Assembly (NCBI RefSeq): GCF_020819595.1
Contig: NZ_JAJHNP010000004.1
Coordinates: forward strand, 310,001 to 374,000
Direction: 5' to 3'
DNA from: Streptomyces barringtoniae
GTDB taxonomy: Bacteria; Actinomycetota; Actinomycetes; Streptomycetales; Streptomycetaceae
Length of the DNA stretch: 64,000 nt
The notes beneath the pieces are model-generated. The model made no database searches. It was not told the DNA's origin and saw only the letters and a program-made list of their open reading frames with translations. This document shows, piece after piece, positions 45,559 through 57,795 of this stretch; position 1 is the first letter of the stretch, and each line of letters opens with the position of its first letter. A program made the translations under genes and the position numbers.

Positions 45559-48230
45559 TGGAGTCGGCCGAGATTCGCCGCCGCTGGCTGAGCTTCTTCG
45601 AGGAGCGCGGGCACACCGTCGTCCCTTCGGCGTCGCTCATCGCGGACGACCCGACTCTGCTCCTCGTCCCCGCCGGCATGGTGCCCTTCAAGCCCTACTT
45701 CCTGGGTGAGGTCAAGCCGCCGTTCCCGCGCGCCACCAGCGTGCAGAAGTGCGTGCGCACGCCCGACATCGAAGAGGTCGGCAAGACCACGCGCCACGGC
45801 ACGTTCTTCCAGATGTGCGGCAACTTCTCCTTCGGCGACTACTTCAAGGAAGGCGCCATCAAGTACGCCTGGGAGCTGCTCACCACGCCCCAGGACAAGG
45901 GCGGTTACGGCCTCGAGCCCGAGCGCCTGTGGATCACCGTCTACAAGGACGACGACGAGGCCGAGCGCATCTGGCACGAGGTCGTCGGCGTGCCCAAGGA
46001 GCGCATCCAGCGCCTCGGCATGAAGGACAACTACTGGTCCATGGGCGTCCCCGGCCCGTGCGGCCCCTGCTCCGAGATCAACTACGACCGCGGCCCCGAG
46101 TTCGGCGTCGAGGGCGGCCCGGCCGTCAACGACGAGCGGTACGTGGAGATCTGGAACCTCGTCTTCATGCAGTACGAGCGCGGCGAGGGCACCGGCAAGG
46201 ACAACTTCGAGATCCTCGGGGACCTGCCGAGCAAGAACATCGACACGGGCCTCGGCATGGAGCGGCTCGCCATGATTCTGCAGGGCGTGCAGAACATGTA
46301 CGAGATCGACACCTCCATGGCCGTGATCAACAAGGCCACCGAGCTGACCGGCGTGCGCTACGGCGACGCCCACGACTCGGACGTGTCCCTCCGCGTGGTC
46401 ACCGACCACATGCGTACGGCCACGATGCTGATCGGCGACGGCGTCACCCCCGGCAACGAGGGCCGCGGATACGTCCTGCGGCGCATCATGCGCCGCGCCA
46501 TCCGCAACATGCGCCTGCTGGGCGCCACCGGTCCGGTGGTCAAGGACCTCCTCGACACCGTGATCCAGATGATGGGTCAGCAGTACCCCGAGCTGGTCAC
46601 CGACCGCGAGCGCATCGAGAAGGTCGCCATCGCGGAGGAGAACGCCTTCCTCAAGACGCTGAAGGCCGGCACCAACATCCTCGACACCGCCGTCACCGAG
46701 ACCAAGCAGGCCGGCGGCAAGGTCCTCTCCGGCGACAAGGCCTTCCTGCTCCACGACACCTGGGGCTTCCCGATCGACCTCACCCTCGAGATGGCCGCCG
46801 AGCAGGGCCTGAGCGTGGACGAGGAGGGCTTCCGCCGCCTGATGAAGGAGCAGCGGGAGCGCGCCAAGGCCGACGCCCAGGCCAAGAAGACCGGCCACGC
46901 CGACATGGGCGCCTACCGCGAGATCGCCGACACCGCCGGCGAGACCGACTTCATCGGCTACAGCGACACCGAGGGCGAGAGCACGATCGTCGGCATCCTG
47001 GTCGACGGCGTGTCCTCCCCGGCCGCCACCGAGGGCGACGAGGTCGAGATCGTCCTCGACCGCACCCCGTTCTACGCCGAGGGCGGCGGCCAGATCGGCG
47101 ACACCGGCCGGATCAAGGCCGACTCCGGTGCCGTCATCGAGATCCGCGACTGCCAGAAGCCGGTCCCGGGCGTGTACGTCCACAAGGGCGTCGTCCAGGT
47201 CGGCGAGGTGACCGTCGGTGCCAAGGCCCACGCCTCCATCGACAACCGCCGCCGCAAGGCCATCGCCCGCGCCCACTCGGCCACCCACCTGACCCACCAG
47301 GCCCTGCGCGACGCCCTCGGCCCGACGGCCGCCCAGGCCGGTTCCGAGAACCAGCCCGGCCGCTTCCGCTTCGACTTCGGCTCCCCGTCCGCCGTTCCGA
47401 CGGCCGTGATGACCGACGTCGAGCAGAAGATCAACGAGGTGCTCGCCCGCGACCTGGACGTGCACGCCGAGATCATGGGGATCGACGAGGCCAAGAAGCA
47501 GGGCGCCATTGCCGAGTTCGGCGAGAAGTACGGCGAGCGGGTCCGCGTGGTGACCATCGGCGACTTCTCCAAGGAGCTGTGCGGCGGCACGCACGTGCAC
47601 AACACCGCCCAGCTGGGCCTGGTGAAGCTGCTCGGCGAGTCCTCCATCGGCTCCGGCGTCCGTCGTATCGAGGCCCTGGTCGGCGTGGACGCCTACAACT
47701 TCCTCGCCCGTGAGCACACGGTCGTCAACCAGCTGACCGAGCTGCTCAAGGGCCGCCCGGAGGAGCTGCCGGAGAAGGTCTCCTCGATGCTCGGCAAGCT
47801 GAAGGACGCCGAGAAGGAGATCGAGAAGTTCCGCGCCGAGAAGGTGCTCCAGGCCGCCGCCGGTCTCGCCGAGTCCGCCAAGGACGTGCGCGGTGTGGCC
47901 GTCGTCACCGGCCGGGTCCCGGACGGCACGACCCCCGACGACCTGCGCAAGCTGGTCCTCGACGTGCGCGGCCGTATCCAGGGCGGACGCGCCGCGGTCG
48001 TCGCCCTCTTCACCGTCAACAACGGCAAGCCGCTGACGGTCATCGCCACCAACGAGGCCGCCCGCGAGCGCGGCCTGAAGGCCGGTGACCTGGTGCGCAC
48101 CGCCGCCAAGACCCTCGGCGGCGGCGGTGGCGGCAAGCCCGACGTGGCCCAGGGCGGCGGCCAGAACCCGGCCGCCGTCGGCGAGGCCGTCGACGCCGTC
48201 GAGCGCCTCGTCGCCGACACTGCCAAGTGA
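45558..48230 (+). CDS. alaS: Alanyl-tRNA synthetase
   Basis: This encodes 890 aa. The class II catalytic core ([22 protein letters not shown] ... [48 protein letters not shown]) is followed by the editing domain with HxxxH ([13 protein letters not shown]) and the zinc/editing ligands CGGTHVHNT. Next are a coiled-coil ([19 protein letters not shown]) and the C-Ala domain ([25 protein letters not shown]). It charges and proofreads tRNA-Ala. It starts within the stop of the preceding gene, and ruvX follows after 49 bp. Confidence 0.97.
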   Translation: MESAEIRRRWLSFFEERGHTVVPSASLIADDPTLLLVPAGMVPFKPYFLGEVKPPFPRATSVQKCVRTPDIEEVGKTTRHGTFFQMCGNFSFGDYFKEGAIKYAWELLTTPQDKGGYGLEPERLWITVYKDDDEAERIWHEVVGVPKERIQRLGMKDNYWSMGVPGPCGPCSEINYDRGPEFGVEGGPAVNDERYVEIWNLVFMQYERGEGTGKDNFEILGDLPSKNIDTGLGMERLAMILQGVQNMYEIDTSMAVINKATELTGVRYGDAHDSDVSLRVVTDHMRTATMLIGDGVTPGNEGRGYVLRRIMRRAIRNMRLLGATGPVVKDLLDTVIQMMGQQYPELVTDRERIEKVAIAEENAFLKTLKAGTNILDTAVTETKQAGGKVLSGDKAFLLHDTWGFPIDLTLEMAAEQGLSVDEEGFRRLMKEQRERAKADAQAKKTGHADMGAYREIADTAGETDFIGYSDTEGESTIVGILVDGVSSPAATEGDEVEIVLDRTPFYAEGGGQIGDTGRIKADSGAVIEIRDCQKPVPGVYVHKGVVQVGEVTVGAKAHASIDNRRRKAIARAHSATHLTHQALRDALGPTAAQAGSENQPGRFRFDFGSPSAVPTAVMTDVEQKINEVLARDLDVHAEIMGIDEAKKQGAIAEFGEKYGERVRVVTIGDFSKELCGGTHVHNTAQLGLVKLLGESSIGSGVRRIEALVGVDAYNFLAREHTVVNQLTELLKGRPEELPEKVSSMLGKLKDAEKEIEKFRAEKVLQAAAGLAESAKDVRGVAVVTGRVPDGTTPDDLRKLVLDVRGRIQGGRAAVVALFTVNNGKPLTVIATNEAARERGLKAGDLVRTAAKTLGGGGGGKPDVAQGGGQNPAAVGEAVDAVERLVADTAK

Positions 48231-48279
48231 CGGCGAAATCGACGGCGAAGAAGACGGCGAAGTAAGGAAACGGTCGGAA

Positions 48280-48744
48280 ATGCGCAGAGGACGTCGACTC
48301 GCGATCGACGTCGGGGACGCCCGGATCGGGGTCGCCTCGTGCGACCCCGATGGGATCCTCGCCACACCGGTGGAGACCGTCCCCGGCCGGGACATCCCCG
48401 CCGCCCACCGCCGGTTGCGTCAACTGGTGGAGGAGTACGAGCCGATCGAGGTCGTCGTCGGACTCCCTCGCTCCCTCAAGGGGGGCGAGGGCCCGGCCGC
48501 CGTCAAGGTCCGCGCCTTCGCCCAGGAGCTGGCCAGGGGCATCAAGCCGGTGCCGGTGCGCCTGGTGGACGAGCGGATGACGACCGTGACGGCCAGTCAG
48601 GGACTGCGCGCCTCCGGCGTGAAATCGAAGAAGGGCCGCGCGGTCATCGACCAGGCGGCGGCCGTCATCATCCTCCAGCAAGCCCTCGAATCCGAACGAG
48701 TGTCAGGTAAAGCACCCGGCGAGGGCGTCGAAGTGGTCATCTGA
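48280..48744 (+). CDS. ruvX: RuvX/YqgF family nuclease (pre-16S rRNA processing)
   Basis: This encodes 154 aa from ATG 48280. RNase H-like fold: RRLAIDVGDARIGVASCDPDG (first acid), EVVVGLPRSLKGGEGPAA (motif), PVRLVDERMTTVTA (second acid) and KGRAVIDQAAAVIILQQAL (third acid). YqgF is needed for 5' maturation of 16S rRNA in E. coli. It is immediately downstream of alaS, a conserved order. The alaS-ruvX gap is made of four GACGGCGAA-like repeats, which in this frame would read [11 protein letters not shown] but lie before the ribosome binding site. Confidence 0.92.
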   Translation: MRRGRRLAIDVGDARIGVASCDPDGILATPVETVPGRDIPAAHRRLRQLVEEYEPIEVVVGLPRSLKGGEGPAAVKVRAFAQELARGIKPVPVRLVDERMTTVTASQGLRASGVKSKKGRAVIDQAAAVIILQQALESERVSGKAPGEGVEVVI

Positions 48745-48865
48745 TCGCGATACGGTAACGTTCCGCGCGATGTGCCGGTGTTCGAACAGCCGGCACACAG
48801 CAAGAGGCGGAACGGAAGCGGGCCCACCGGCCGCGTGACCGGTCGGCCGCGGCTCTAGGGGATCG

Positions 48866-50530
48866 ATGACTGAGTATGGCCGGGGCCCAGGCCCCGAACC
48901 GTGGCATCCGCAGGACCCGTTGTACGGGGACGGCGGATGGGAAGGGCAGCAGGCTCACATCGGCCAGCAGCCTGCCTACGGCGGCCAGCCGCAGCAGCAG
49001 TACCCGCAGCAGCCGCAGTACGGCGACTGGAACCAGCAGCAGCACCCGGGGTACGGCCACGAGCAGTACCCCTACTACGACGAACAGGGTCATCAGCAGT
49101 ACGCCGGCCACACCCAGCAGCAGTACCAGCAGCAGGGCGGCTGGAACACGGCCGGCTCCCCTGGCCAGATGCCGTACACCCCCGATCCCGGTGACCCGTA
49201 CGGCCAGCAGCCCATTGCCTACGGCGGGGAGCAGCCCGACTTCTACGGCACCGAGGACGCCTACCCGCCGCCGGTGCCGCCCGGCCGCAGGCGCCCCGAG
49301 CCGGAACCCGAGGCCGTGCCCGACGAGGAGGAGCAGCACCCCTTCTTCACGGGAGGCGGCGACGACGATGACGACGAGGAGCACGAGCTCCAGAGCCGCC
49401 GCGACCGGCGCGGCGGCAAGAAGCCCGCCAAGAAGGGCAAGAAACGGCGCAACGGCTGCGCCTGCATGGTCGTCGTCCTGGTCTTCGGAGGCGGCGTCGG
49501 CACGGCGGGTTACTTCGGCTACAAGTTCTACCAAAATCGTTTCGCCCCGGCGCCCGACTACACGGGCGACGGGATCAACGAGACGGTGACCGTCGAGATC
49601 CCCAAGGGTGCGGGCGGCTGGGACATCGGCAACCGCTTGAAGCAGGCCGGGGTCGTCAAGAGCGCCGAAGCCTTCGTGCACGCGCAGAGCACGATCCCCG
49701 GCGGGGACAGCATCCAGGCCGGCGCGTATCTCCTGAAAAAGGAGATGTCCGCCGCCAGCGCCGTGAAAATGATGATGGACCCGAAGAGCCAGAACATCGT
49801 CATGGTGACTCCGGGCGAGCGGAATGCCGGCGTCTACCAGGCGATCGACAAAAAACTCGAACTCTCCGCCGGCACCACCGAGAAGGTCGCCAGGCAGAAG
49901 TACAAGACCCTGGGTCTGCCGGCCTGGGCGCAGAACACGGCGAACAGCGGCGAGATCAAGGACCCGCTGGAGGGCTTCCTCTTCCCCGGTAACTATCCGG
50001 CCGCCAAGGGCATGAAGCCGGACGCGATCCTGAAGCAGATGGTCGCCGATGCCAAGTCCAAGTACGACGCCTACGGTCTCACCTCGAAGGCCCGGGCGCT
50101 GGGCCTGAACAACGCGTTCGAGCTGGTCACGGTCGCGAGCCTGGTGCAGGCGGAGGGCAAGACGAACGACGACTTCCGCAAGATGGCCGAGGTGGTCTAC
50201 AACCGTCTCAAGCCCACCAACACCGAGACGAACCAGTTGCTGCAGTTCGACTCCACGTACAACTACCTCAAGGGCACCAGCAACATCCATATCTCCCTCA
50301 AGGAGATCAACGGCAACCTCAGCCCGTACAACACCTACCGGCACAAGGGTCTCCCGCCCGGTCCGATCGGCAACCCCGGCGAGGCCGCGATCATGGCGGC
50401 CCTGAACCCGACGCACGACGGGTGGTTGTATTTCGTGGCGACCGACGGAGTGAACAACACCGAATTCGCCAAGACCCTCGCCGAATTCCAGCGCCTCAAG
50501 GACAAGTTCAATGCCAGCTCGGGCAACTGA
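48866..50530 (+). CDS. mltG: Endolytic murein transglycosylase MltG
   Basis: This encodes 554 aa from ATG 48866 (AGGGG upstream). Residues 1-~195 are cytosolic and unusual: about 110 residues dominated by Gln, Tyr, Gly and Pro, then an acidic patch (DDDDDEEHE) and a Lys/Arg patch (KKPAKKGKKRRNG). A single helix follows (ACMVVVLVFGGGVGTAGYFGYKFY). The extracytoplasmic part has a LysM-like segment (VTVEIPKGAGGWDIGNRLKQAGVV) and the YceG catalytic domain (LEGFLFPGNY; ASLVQAEGKTNDDFRKMAEVVYNRL with the catalytic Glu; GLPPGPIGNPGEAAIMAALNP). It cuts nascent glycan strands, ending peptidoglycan polymerisation. It overlaps aroE by 20 bp. Confidence 0.93.
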   Translation: MTEYGRGPGPEPWHPQDPLYGDGGWEGQQAHIGQQPAYGGQPQQQYPQQPQYGDWNQQQHPGYGHEQYPYYDEQGHQQYAGHTQQQYQQQGGWNTAGSPGQMPYTPDPGDPYGQQPIAYGGEQPDFYGTEDAYPPPVPPGRRRPEPEPEAVPDEEEQHPFFTGGGDDDDDEEHELQSRRDRRGGKKPAKKGKKRRNGCACMVVVLVFGGGVGTAGYFGYKFYQNRFAPAPDYTGDGINETVTVEIPKGAGGWDIGNRLKQAGVVKSAEAFVHAQSTIPGGDSIQAGAYLLKKEMSAASAVKMMMDPKSQNIVMVTPGERNAGVYQAIDKKLELSAGTTEKVARQKYKTLGLPAWAQNTANSGEIKDPLEGFLFPGNYPAAKGMKPDAILKQMVADAKSKYDAYGLTSKARALGLNNAFELVTVASLVQAEGKTNDDFRKMAEVVYNRLKPTNTETNQLLQFDSTYNYLKGTSNIHISLKEINGNLSPYNTYRHKGLPPGPIGNPGEAAIMAALNPTHDGWLYFVATDGVNNTEFAKTLAEFQRLKDKFNASSGN

Positions 50531-51350
50531 CGCCCGCCGCGCCGCCGTGCTCGGTAAGCCCATCGCCCACTCCCTGTCCCCGGTGCTGCACCGGGCCGCG
50601 TACGACGAGCTCGGGCTCACCCGCTGGTCGTACGAGCGCTTCGAGGTGGACGAGGCCGGGCTGCCCGGCTTCTTCGAGGAACTGGGGCCGGAGTGGGCTG
50701 GGCTGTCCCTGACCATGCCGCTGAAGCGGGCGGTCATCCCGCTCGTGGACGAGATCAGCGAGACGGCCGCCTCCGTCGACGCGGTCAACACGGTCGTCCT
50801 CACCGAGGACGGCCGCCGTCTCGGCGACAACACCGACATTCCGGGCATGGTGGCCGCGCTGTGCGAGCACGGCATCGAGCAGGTCGACTCCGCCGCGATC
50901 CTCGGCGCCGGAGCCACCGCCTCCTCCGCGCTCGCCGCCCTCGCCCGGATCTGCACCGGCGAGGTCGTCGCCTACGTCCGCAGCGAGGCCCGCGCCGCCG
51001 AGATGCGGCAGTGGGGCGAGCGGCTCGACGTGGACGTGCGTACGGCGGACTGGGCGGACGCCGAGCAGGCGCTGCGCGCCCCGCTGGTGATCGCCACCAC
51101 ACCCGCCGGCACCACCGACGCCCTCGCCGCCGCCGTACCCGAGCGCCCCGTCACCCTCTTCGACGTGCTCTACGACCCCTGGCCCACCGAGCTGGCGGCC
51201 CGCTGGTCCATGTTCGGCGGAGCGGTGGTCAGCGGGCTCGACCTGCTGGTCCACCAGGCCGTCCTGCAGGTCGAGCAGATGACCGGCCGGTCCCCTGCGC
51301 CCCTGGAGGCCATGCGCCGCGCCGGCGAGAAGGCACTCGCCGCCCGCTGA
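50511..51350 (+). CDS. aroE: Shikimate dehydrogenase
   Basis: This encodes 279 aa from ATG 50511, inside the end of mltG. Shikimate-binding motif VLGKPIAHSLSPVLHRAAY, catalytic Lys in LSLTMPLKRAVIPLVD, VNTVV and NTDIPGM, and the dinucleotide loop AAILGAGATASSALAAL (GAGxxA). It reduces 3-dehydroshikimate with NADPH in the cytosol. Overlap with mltG indicates co-transcription from the alaS-ruvX-mltG unit. It precedes aroC-aroK-aroB, so four steps of chorismate synthesis are together. Confidence 0.95.
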   Translation: MPARATDARRAAVLGKPIAHSLSPVLHRAAYDELGLTRWSYERFEVDEAGLPGFFEELGPEWAGLSLTMPLKRAVIPLVDEISETAASVDAVNTVVLTEDGRRLGDNTDIPGMVAALCEHGIEQVDSAAILGAGATASSALAALARICTGEVVAYVRSEARAAEMRQWGERLDVDVRTADWADAEQALRAPLVIATTPAGTTDALAAAVPERPVTLFDVLYDPWPTELAARWSMFGGAVVSGLDLLVHQAVLQVEQMTGRSPAPLEAMRRAGEKALAAR

Positions 51351-51514
51351 TCGCTTCCCCACGTCCGACTTGTGGACCGGCGACCGGATTCCGGCCCCGG
51401 ACGTGGGAGGATCGGAGGTGGCGGGGCCGGGGTCGCGCACCCGGTCGCGCCGTCGCCGTACGCGAGCACGCGTGTACGCCGGGCAGTACCGGGCGCGAAC
51501 ACTGAGGAGCACCG

Positions 51515-54302
<2,788 letters not shown>

Positions 54303-54478
54303 GTCCCCCGCTGTTCCGTCCGCCCGATTCCCTGTCTCGACTTCCTTTGCGGAACGGGCACTTCGGGCCGCCCCCGGCCGTTTCACCAAACGACGGCGGG
54401 GGACGGTACCGTTCGGTAGGCAGCGGGGTCAGCCCCGCTGCCAGCACGAACTGCTTGCACGAGACGGAGTGGCAACGG

Positions 54479-55393
54479 ATGCAGCACGCAGTGGGGTCTC
54501 CGCTGCCGCCGCCCCACCAGCCGGGGCAGGTGCCGCACGCCGGCTGGGCGTCGGCCGCACACCACCCGGGCCCGCACCCGGCAGCCTCCCAGGGGCCCGG
54601 CCCCGTGCCCCCGCCGCCGGGCTTCCCGGCCCCCACCGGCGCCGTCCCGCCGACACCCCCGCAACCTCCTGTGCCTCAGGGCCCGCCCCCGCAACCGGCC
54701 GCGCCCCAGCCCCCGGCACAGCAGCCCGCGGCCCCGCCGGCCCCCGATACCACCGGTCACGTCCCGCTGCCGCCCGGCGGCCCCGTCGGCCTGCCCACGG
54801 CGCCCCCGGCTCCCGCTCCGGCCCCCGACCCGACGACCACCACCCTGGCCGTCCTGCTGATCGGCCCGGCCGGCGCGGGCAAGACCAGCGTCGCCAAGTA
54901 CTGGGCGGACCACCGCCGCGTGCCCACCGCCCACATCAGCCTGGACGACGTCCGCGAATGGGTCCGCTCCGGCTTCGCCGACCCCCAGTCCGGCTGGAAC
55001 GACAACTCCGAGGCCCAGTACCGCCTGGCCCGCCGCACCTGCGGCTTCGCCGCGCGCAACTTCCTCGCCAACGGCATCTCCTGTGTCCTGGACGACGCGG
55101 TCTTCCCGGACCGCCCGGTCGTCGGCCTCGGCGGCTGGAAGCGCCACGTCGGCCCCGGCCTGCTCCCGGTCGTCCTCCTGCCCGGCCTGGACATCGTCCT
55201 GGAGCGCAACGCGGAACGCACCGGCAACCGCCGCCTCACCGACGAGGAGGTCGCCCGCATCCACGGCCGCATGGCCGGCTGGTACGGCTCGGGCCTGCCG
55301 ATCATCGACAACTCCCAGCTGGACATCCCCGGGACGGCCCGTGTGCTGGACGAGGTGCTGGCGAGAGCGATAGCAAGCCCGCCGAGCTGGTAA
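54479..55393 (+). CDS. P-loop kinase-like ATPase with proline-rich N-terminus
   Basis: This encodes 304 aa from ATG 54479. Residues 1-~120 are extremely Pro/Ala/Gln-rich (PPPPGFPAPTGAVPPTPP... and similar), certainly disordered. The C-terminal ~180 residues form an AAA_33/zeta-like P-loop domain: TLAVLLIGPAGAGKTSVAKYWADHRR (Walker A), AHISLDDVREWVRSGF, RLARRTCGFAARNFLANGISCVLDDAVFPDRP (Walker B-like DDAVF), LPGLDIVLERNAERTGNRRLTDEEVARIHGRMAGWYG (lid). Small-molecule or RNA-end kinases share this fold. The substrate is unknown. It sits between aroB and the PepQ-like gene, where mycobacteria also have an unrelated hypothetical gene. Confidence 0.8.
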   Translation: MQHAVGSPLPPPHQPGQVPHAGWASAAHHPGPHPAASQGPGPVPPPPGFPAPTGAVPPTPPQPPVPQGPPPQPAAPQPPAQQPAAPPAPDTTGHVPLPPGGPVGLPTAPPAPAPAPDPTTTTLAVLLIGPAGAGKTSVAKYWADHRRVPTAHISLDDVREWVRSGFADPQSGWNDNSEAQYRLARRTCGFAARNFLANGISCVLDDAVFPDRPVVGLGGWKRHVGPGLLPVVLLPGLDIVLERNAERTGNRRLTDEEVARIHGRMAGWYGSGLPIIDNSQLDIPGTARVLDEVLARAIASPPSW

Positions 55394-55414
55394 GCCCCAC
55401 TCGGCCCCTAAAAA

Positions 55415-55450
55415 TCGGCACAACCCGGTCAAAACTCCTACGCTCATCTC
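55415..55450 (+). promoter_or_regulatory. Promoter of leaderless PepQ-like gene
   Basis: TCGGCA (55415-55420) and TACGCT (55439-55444) are separated by 18 bp. The -10 ends 6 nt before ATG 55451. No ribosome binding site is present. Confidence 0.55.
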
Positions 55451-56587
55451 ATGTCAGAGGTGTACGCGACCCGCCGATCCCGGCTGAGGGACCACTTCAC
55501 CGCGGCCGGCACCGCGGCAGCGCTCGTCACTCGTCCAGCCAACGTGCGCTACCTCGCCGCCGCGGCCCCGCAGGGCTCCGCGCTGCTGCTCGGCAAACGC
55601 GAGGACCTCCTCGTATGCGTCGGCCAGCCCGACGACCGCCCCGCCGAGGGCCGCCCGGACGAGAACCTGCGCCTGCACGTCCTCCCGCCGAACGGCGTCG
55701 GCGCCTGCGGGGCCGTCGGCGCAGGTGGCGAAGCCGTGGTCGCGGCGGCCGAGCTGGCCGTGGCCCAGGCGGCCGACTCCCTGGCCGTCGAGGAACACCA
55801 CCTCACGGTCACCCGGCACCGAGCGATCGCCTCCGCGGCCCCCGCACTCCGCCTAGGCGATCTCGGCGGAGCCGTGGAACAGCTCAGGGTGGTCAAGGAC
55901 GAGGAGGAGATCTCCTGTCTGCGCATCGGCGCCGAGATCGCCGACCAGGCCCTCGGCGAGCTGCTGGAGTCCATCCTGGTCGGCCGTACCGAACGGCACC
56001 TCGCCCTGGAGCTGGAGCGCCGTCTGGTCGACCACGGTGCCGACGGCCCGGCCTTTGCCACCTCGGTCGCCACCGGGCCGAACTCCGGCCGTCGCGGGCA
56101 CCGCCCCACCGACCGGCGGGTGGAGGAGGGCGACTTCCTCACCGTGTGCCTGGGCGCGACCTACCGCGGCTACCGCTGCGAGATCGGCCGTACCTTCGTG
56201 ATCGGCACCTCGCCCGCCGACTGGCAGGTCGAGCTGTACGACCTGGTCTTCGCCGCTCAGCGCGCCGGACGGGAGTCCCTGGCGCCCGGCGCGGGCTACG
56301 GCGATGTGGACCGCGCGGCCCGCCAGGTACTGGACTCCGCCGGCTATGCGGAGGCACTCCCACCGCTGACCGGACACGGCGTCGGACTCGAAATCGACGA
56401 GGACCCTCAGTTGGCGCCCGCGGCCATGGGTAAACTGGACGCTTGCGTGCCGGTCACCGTCGAACCGGGGGTCCACCTCCCGGGCCGGGGCGGTGTCCGG
56501 ATCGATGACACGCTCGTCGTGCGCCCCGAGGCGGACGGCGGACCCGAGCTACTCACCATCACGACCAAGGAGCTGCTCGCCCTCTAG
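55451..56587 (+). CDS. M24 family peptidase homologue (PepQ-like) with altered metal ligands
   Basis: This encodes 378 aa with an N-terminal creatinase-like domain and a C-terminal pita-bread fold. In active M24 prolidases the metal ligands are Asp, Asp, His, Glu, Glu. Here they align as Cys233 ([11 protein letters not shown]), Glu244 ([10 protein letters not shown], same 11-residue spacing), His ([12 protein letters not shown]), Glu ([10 protein letters not shown]) and Asp ([11 protein letters not shown]). Three of five are changed. It may be a poor or non-peptidase enzyme or bind metal differently. Its position before efp and nusB matches mycobacterial pepQ, where these residues are normal as far as I recall. 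Confidence 0.85.
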   Translation: MSEVYATRRSRLRDHFTAAGTAAALVTRPANVRYLAAAAPQGSALLLGKREDLLVCVGQPDDRPAEGRPDENLRLHVLPPNGVGACGAVGAGGEAVVAAAELAVAQAADSLAVEEHHLTVTRHRAIASAAPALRLGDLGGAVEQLRVVKDEEEISCLRIGAEIADQALGELLESILVGRTERHLALELERRLVDHGADGPAFATSVATGPNSGRRGHRPTDRRVEEGDFLTVCLGATYRGYRCEIGRTFVIGTSPADWQVELYDLVFAAQRAGRESLAPGAGYGDVDRAARQVLDSAGYAEALPPLTGHGVGLEIDEDPQLAPAAMGKLDACVPVTVEPGVHLPGRGGVRIDDTLVVRPEADGGPELLTITTKELLAL

Positions 56588-56636
56588 GCAGTGGCGTGCG
56601 CCGGGGTCGTACGTCAGTCCAGGAGATTCCGCAACC

Positions 56637-57203
56637 GTGGCTTCCACGAACGACCTCAAGAACGGCATGGTGCTCAAGCTCGAAGGCGGCCAGCTCTGGT
56701 CCGTCGTCGAGTTCCAGCACGTCAAGCCCGGCAAGGGCCCGGCCTTCGTGCGCACCAAGCTGAAGAACGTGCTGTCCGGCAAGGTGGTCGACAAGACCTT
56801 CAACGCCGGCGTCAAGGTCGAGACCGCCACTGTCGACAAGCGCGACATGCAGTTCTCGTACATGGACGGCGACTACTTCGTCTTCATGGACATGGAGACC
56901 TACGACCAGCTGCACATCGACCGGAAGGCCGTCGGCGACGCCGCGAACTTCCTGATCGAGGGCTTCACCGCGACCGTCGCCCAGCACGAGGGCGAGGTGC
57001 TCTTCGTCGAGCTGCCGGCCGCCGTCGAGCTGACGATCCAGGAGACCGAGCCCGGCGTCCAGGGCGACCGCTCCACCGGCGGCACCAAGCCCGCCATCCT
57101 GGAGACCGGCCACCAGATCCAGGTCCCGCTCTTCATCACCACCGGTGAGAAGATCAAGGTCGACACCCGCACCAGCGACTACCTCGGCCGGGTGAACAGC
57201 TAA
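56637..57203 (+). CDS. efp: Translation elongation factor P
   Basis: This encodes 188 aa from GTG 56637 (AGGAGA upstream). KOW-like domain I ([47 protein letters not shown]) carries the loop KPGKGPAF, whose Lys at the tip is unmodified or differently modified in actinobacteria. Domains II and III follow ([32 protein letters not shown]). It relieves ribosome stalling at polyproline. This is relevant here because several proteins in the window, including the P-loop ATPase, have long proline runs. nusB starts 3 bp after its stop. Confidence 0.97.
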   Translation: MASTNDLKNGMVLKLEGGQLWSVVEFQHVKPGKGPAFVRTKLKNVLSGKVVDKTFNAGVKVETATVDKRDMQFSYMDGDYFVFMDMETYDQLHIDRKAVGDAANFLIEGFTATVAQHEGEVLFVELPAAVELTIQETEPGVQGDRSTGGTKPAILETGHQIQVPLFITTGEKIKVDTRTSDYLGRVNS

Positions 57204-57205
57204 CC

Positions 57206-57640
57206 GTGGCTGCCCGCAACACGGCCCGCAAGCGCGCCTTCCAGATCCTCTTCGAGGGCGACCAGCGCGGCGCCGACGTCCTGACGGTCCTCGCGGACTG
57301 GATCCGGCTGTCCCGGTCCGACACCCGGCAGCCGCCGGTCAGCGAGTACACCATGCAGCTGGTCGAGGGCTACGCCGAGCGTGCGAGGCGGATCGACGAG
57401 CTGATCGCCCAGTACGCGGTCGGCTGGACGCTCGACCGGATGCCGGTCGTGGACCGCAACATCCTGCGGCTGGGCGCGTACGAGCTGATCTGGGTCGACG
57501 AGACCCCGGACGCCGTCGTCCTGGACGAGATGGTGCAGCTGGCGAAGGAGTTCTCCACGGACGAGTCGCCCTCGTTCGTGAACGGCCTGCTGGGCCGCTT
57601 GAAGGAGCTCAAGCCGTCCCTGCGCCGGGACCAGGCGTAG
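57206..57640 (+). CDS. nusB: Transcription antitermination factor NusB
   Basis: This encodes 144 aa from GTG 57206. RNTARKRAFQILFEGDQRG, YAVGWTLDRMPVVDRNILRLGAYEL and VVLDEMVQLAKEFSTDESPSFVNGLLGRL are the all-helical NusB signature. With NusE it binds boxA in rRNA leaders. Separation of only two bases from the efp stop makes efp-nusB a transcriptional and probably translational unit. It ends at two strong hairpins facing bldD. Confidence 0.96.
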   Translation: MAARNTARKRAFQILFEGDQRGADVLTVLADWIRLSRSDTRQPPVSEYTMQLVEGYAERARRIDELIAQYAVGWTLDRMPVVDRNILRLGAYELIWVDETPDAVVLDEMVQLAKEFSTDESPSFVNGLLGRLKELKPSLRRDQA

Positions 57641-57654
57641 CCGCCCGGCACGCC

Positions 57655-57702
57655 AACGCCTGAGGGCCCGCAGCACGCTCGTGCTGCGGGCCCTCAGGCG
57701 TT
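57655..57702. terminator. Very strong hairpin after nusB
   Basis: A perfect 23-bp stem (57655-57677 with 57680-57702) has almost no loop and is followed by TTCTT on the plus strand. Confidence 0.85.
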
Positions 57703-57722
57703 CTTCCGATGACCGTGAAAAC

Positions 57723-57768
57723 GCCGCCGGGGTGGCCGGAAACGCAGGGTTCCGGCCACCCCGGCGGC
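57723..57768. terminator. Second strong hairpin between nusB and bldD
   Basis: A perfect 19-bp GC-rich stem (57723-57741 with 57750-57768) with an 8-nt loop, 28 bp beyond the bldD stop; it probably ends the bldD transcript. Confidence 0.8.
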
Positions 57769-57795
57769 ACGTTTCTGCTGAGGTGTTTGAAGGGG

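Noticed and set aside
45321..48395. Minus-strand open frame of about 1,020 codons opposite alaS
   Set aside because: It is a mirror of alaS codon bias; the product is Val/Gly/Ala/Arg/His-rich with no domain, no start context and no promoter.
51358..51407. Terminator between aroE and aroC
   Set aside because: A 10-bp stem (51358-51367 with 51398-51407) exists, but the loop is 30 nt with only weak inner pairing and no T tract follows, so termination is not supported.
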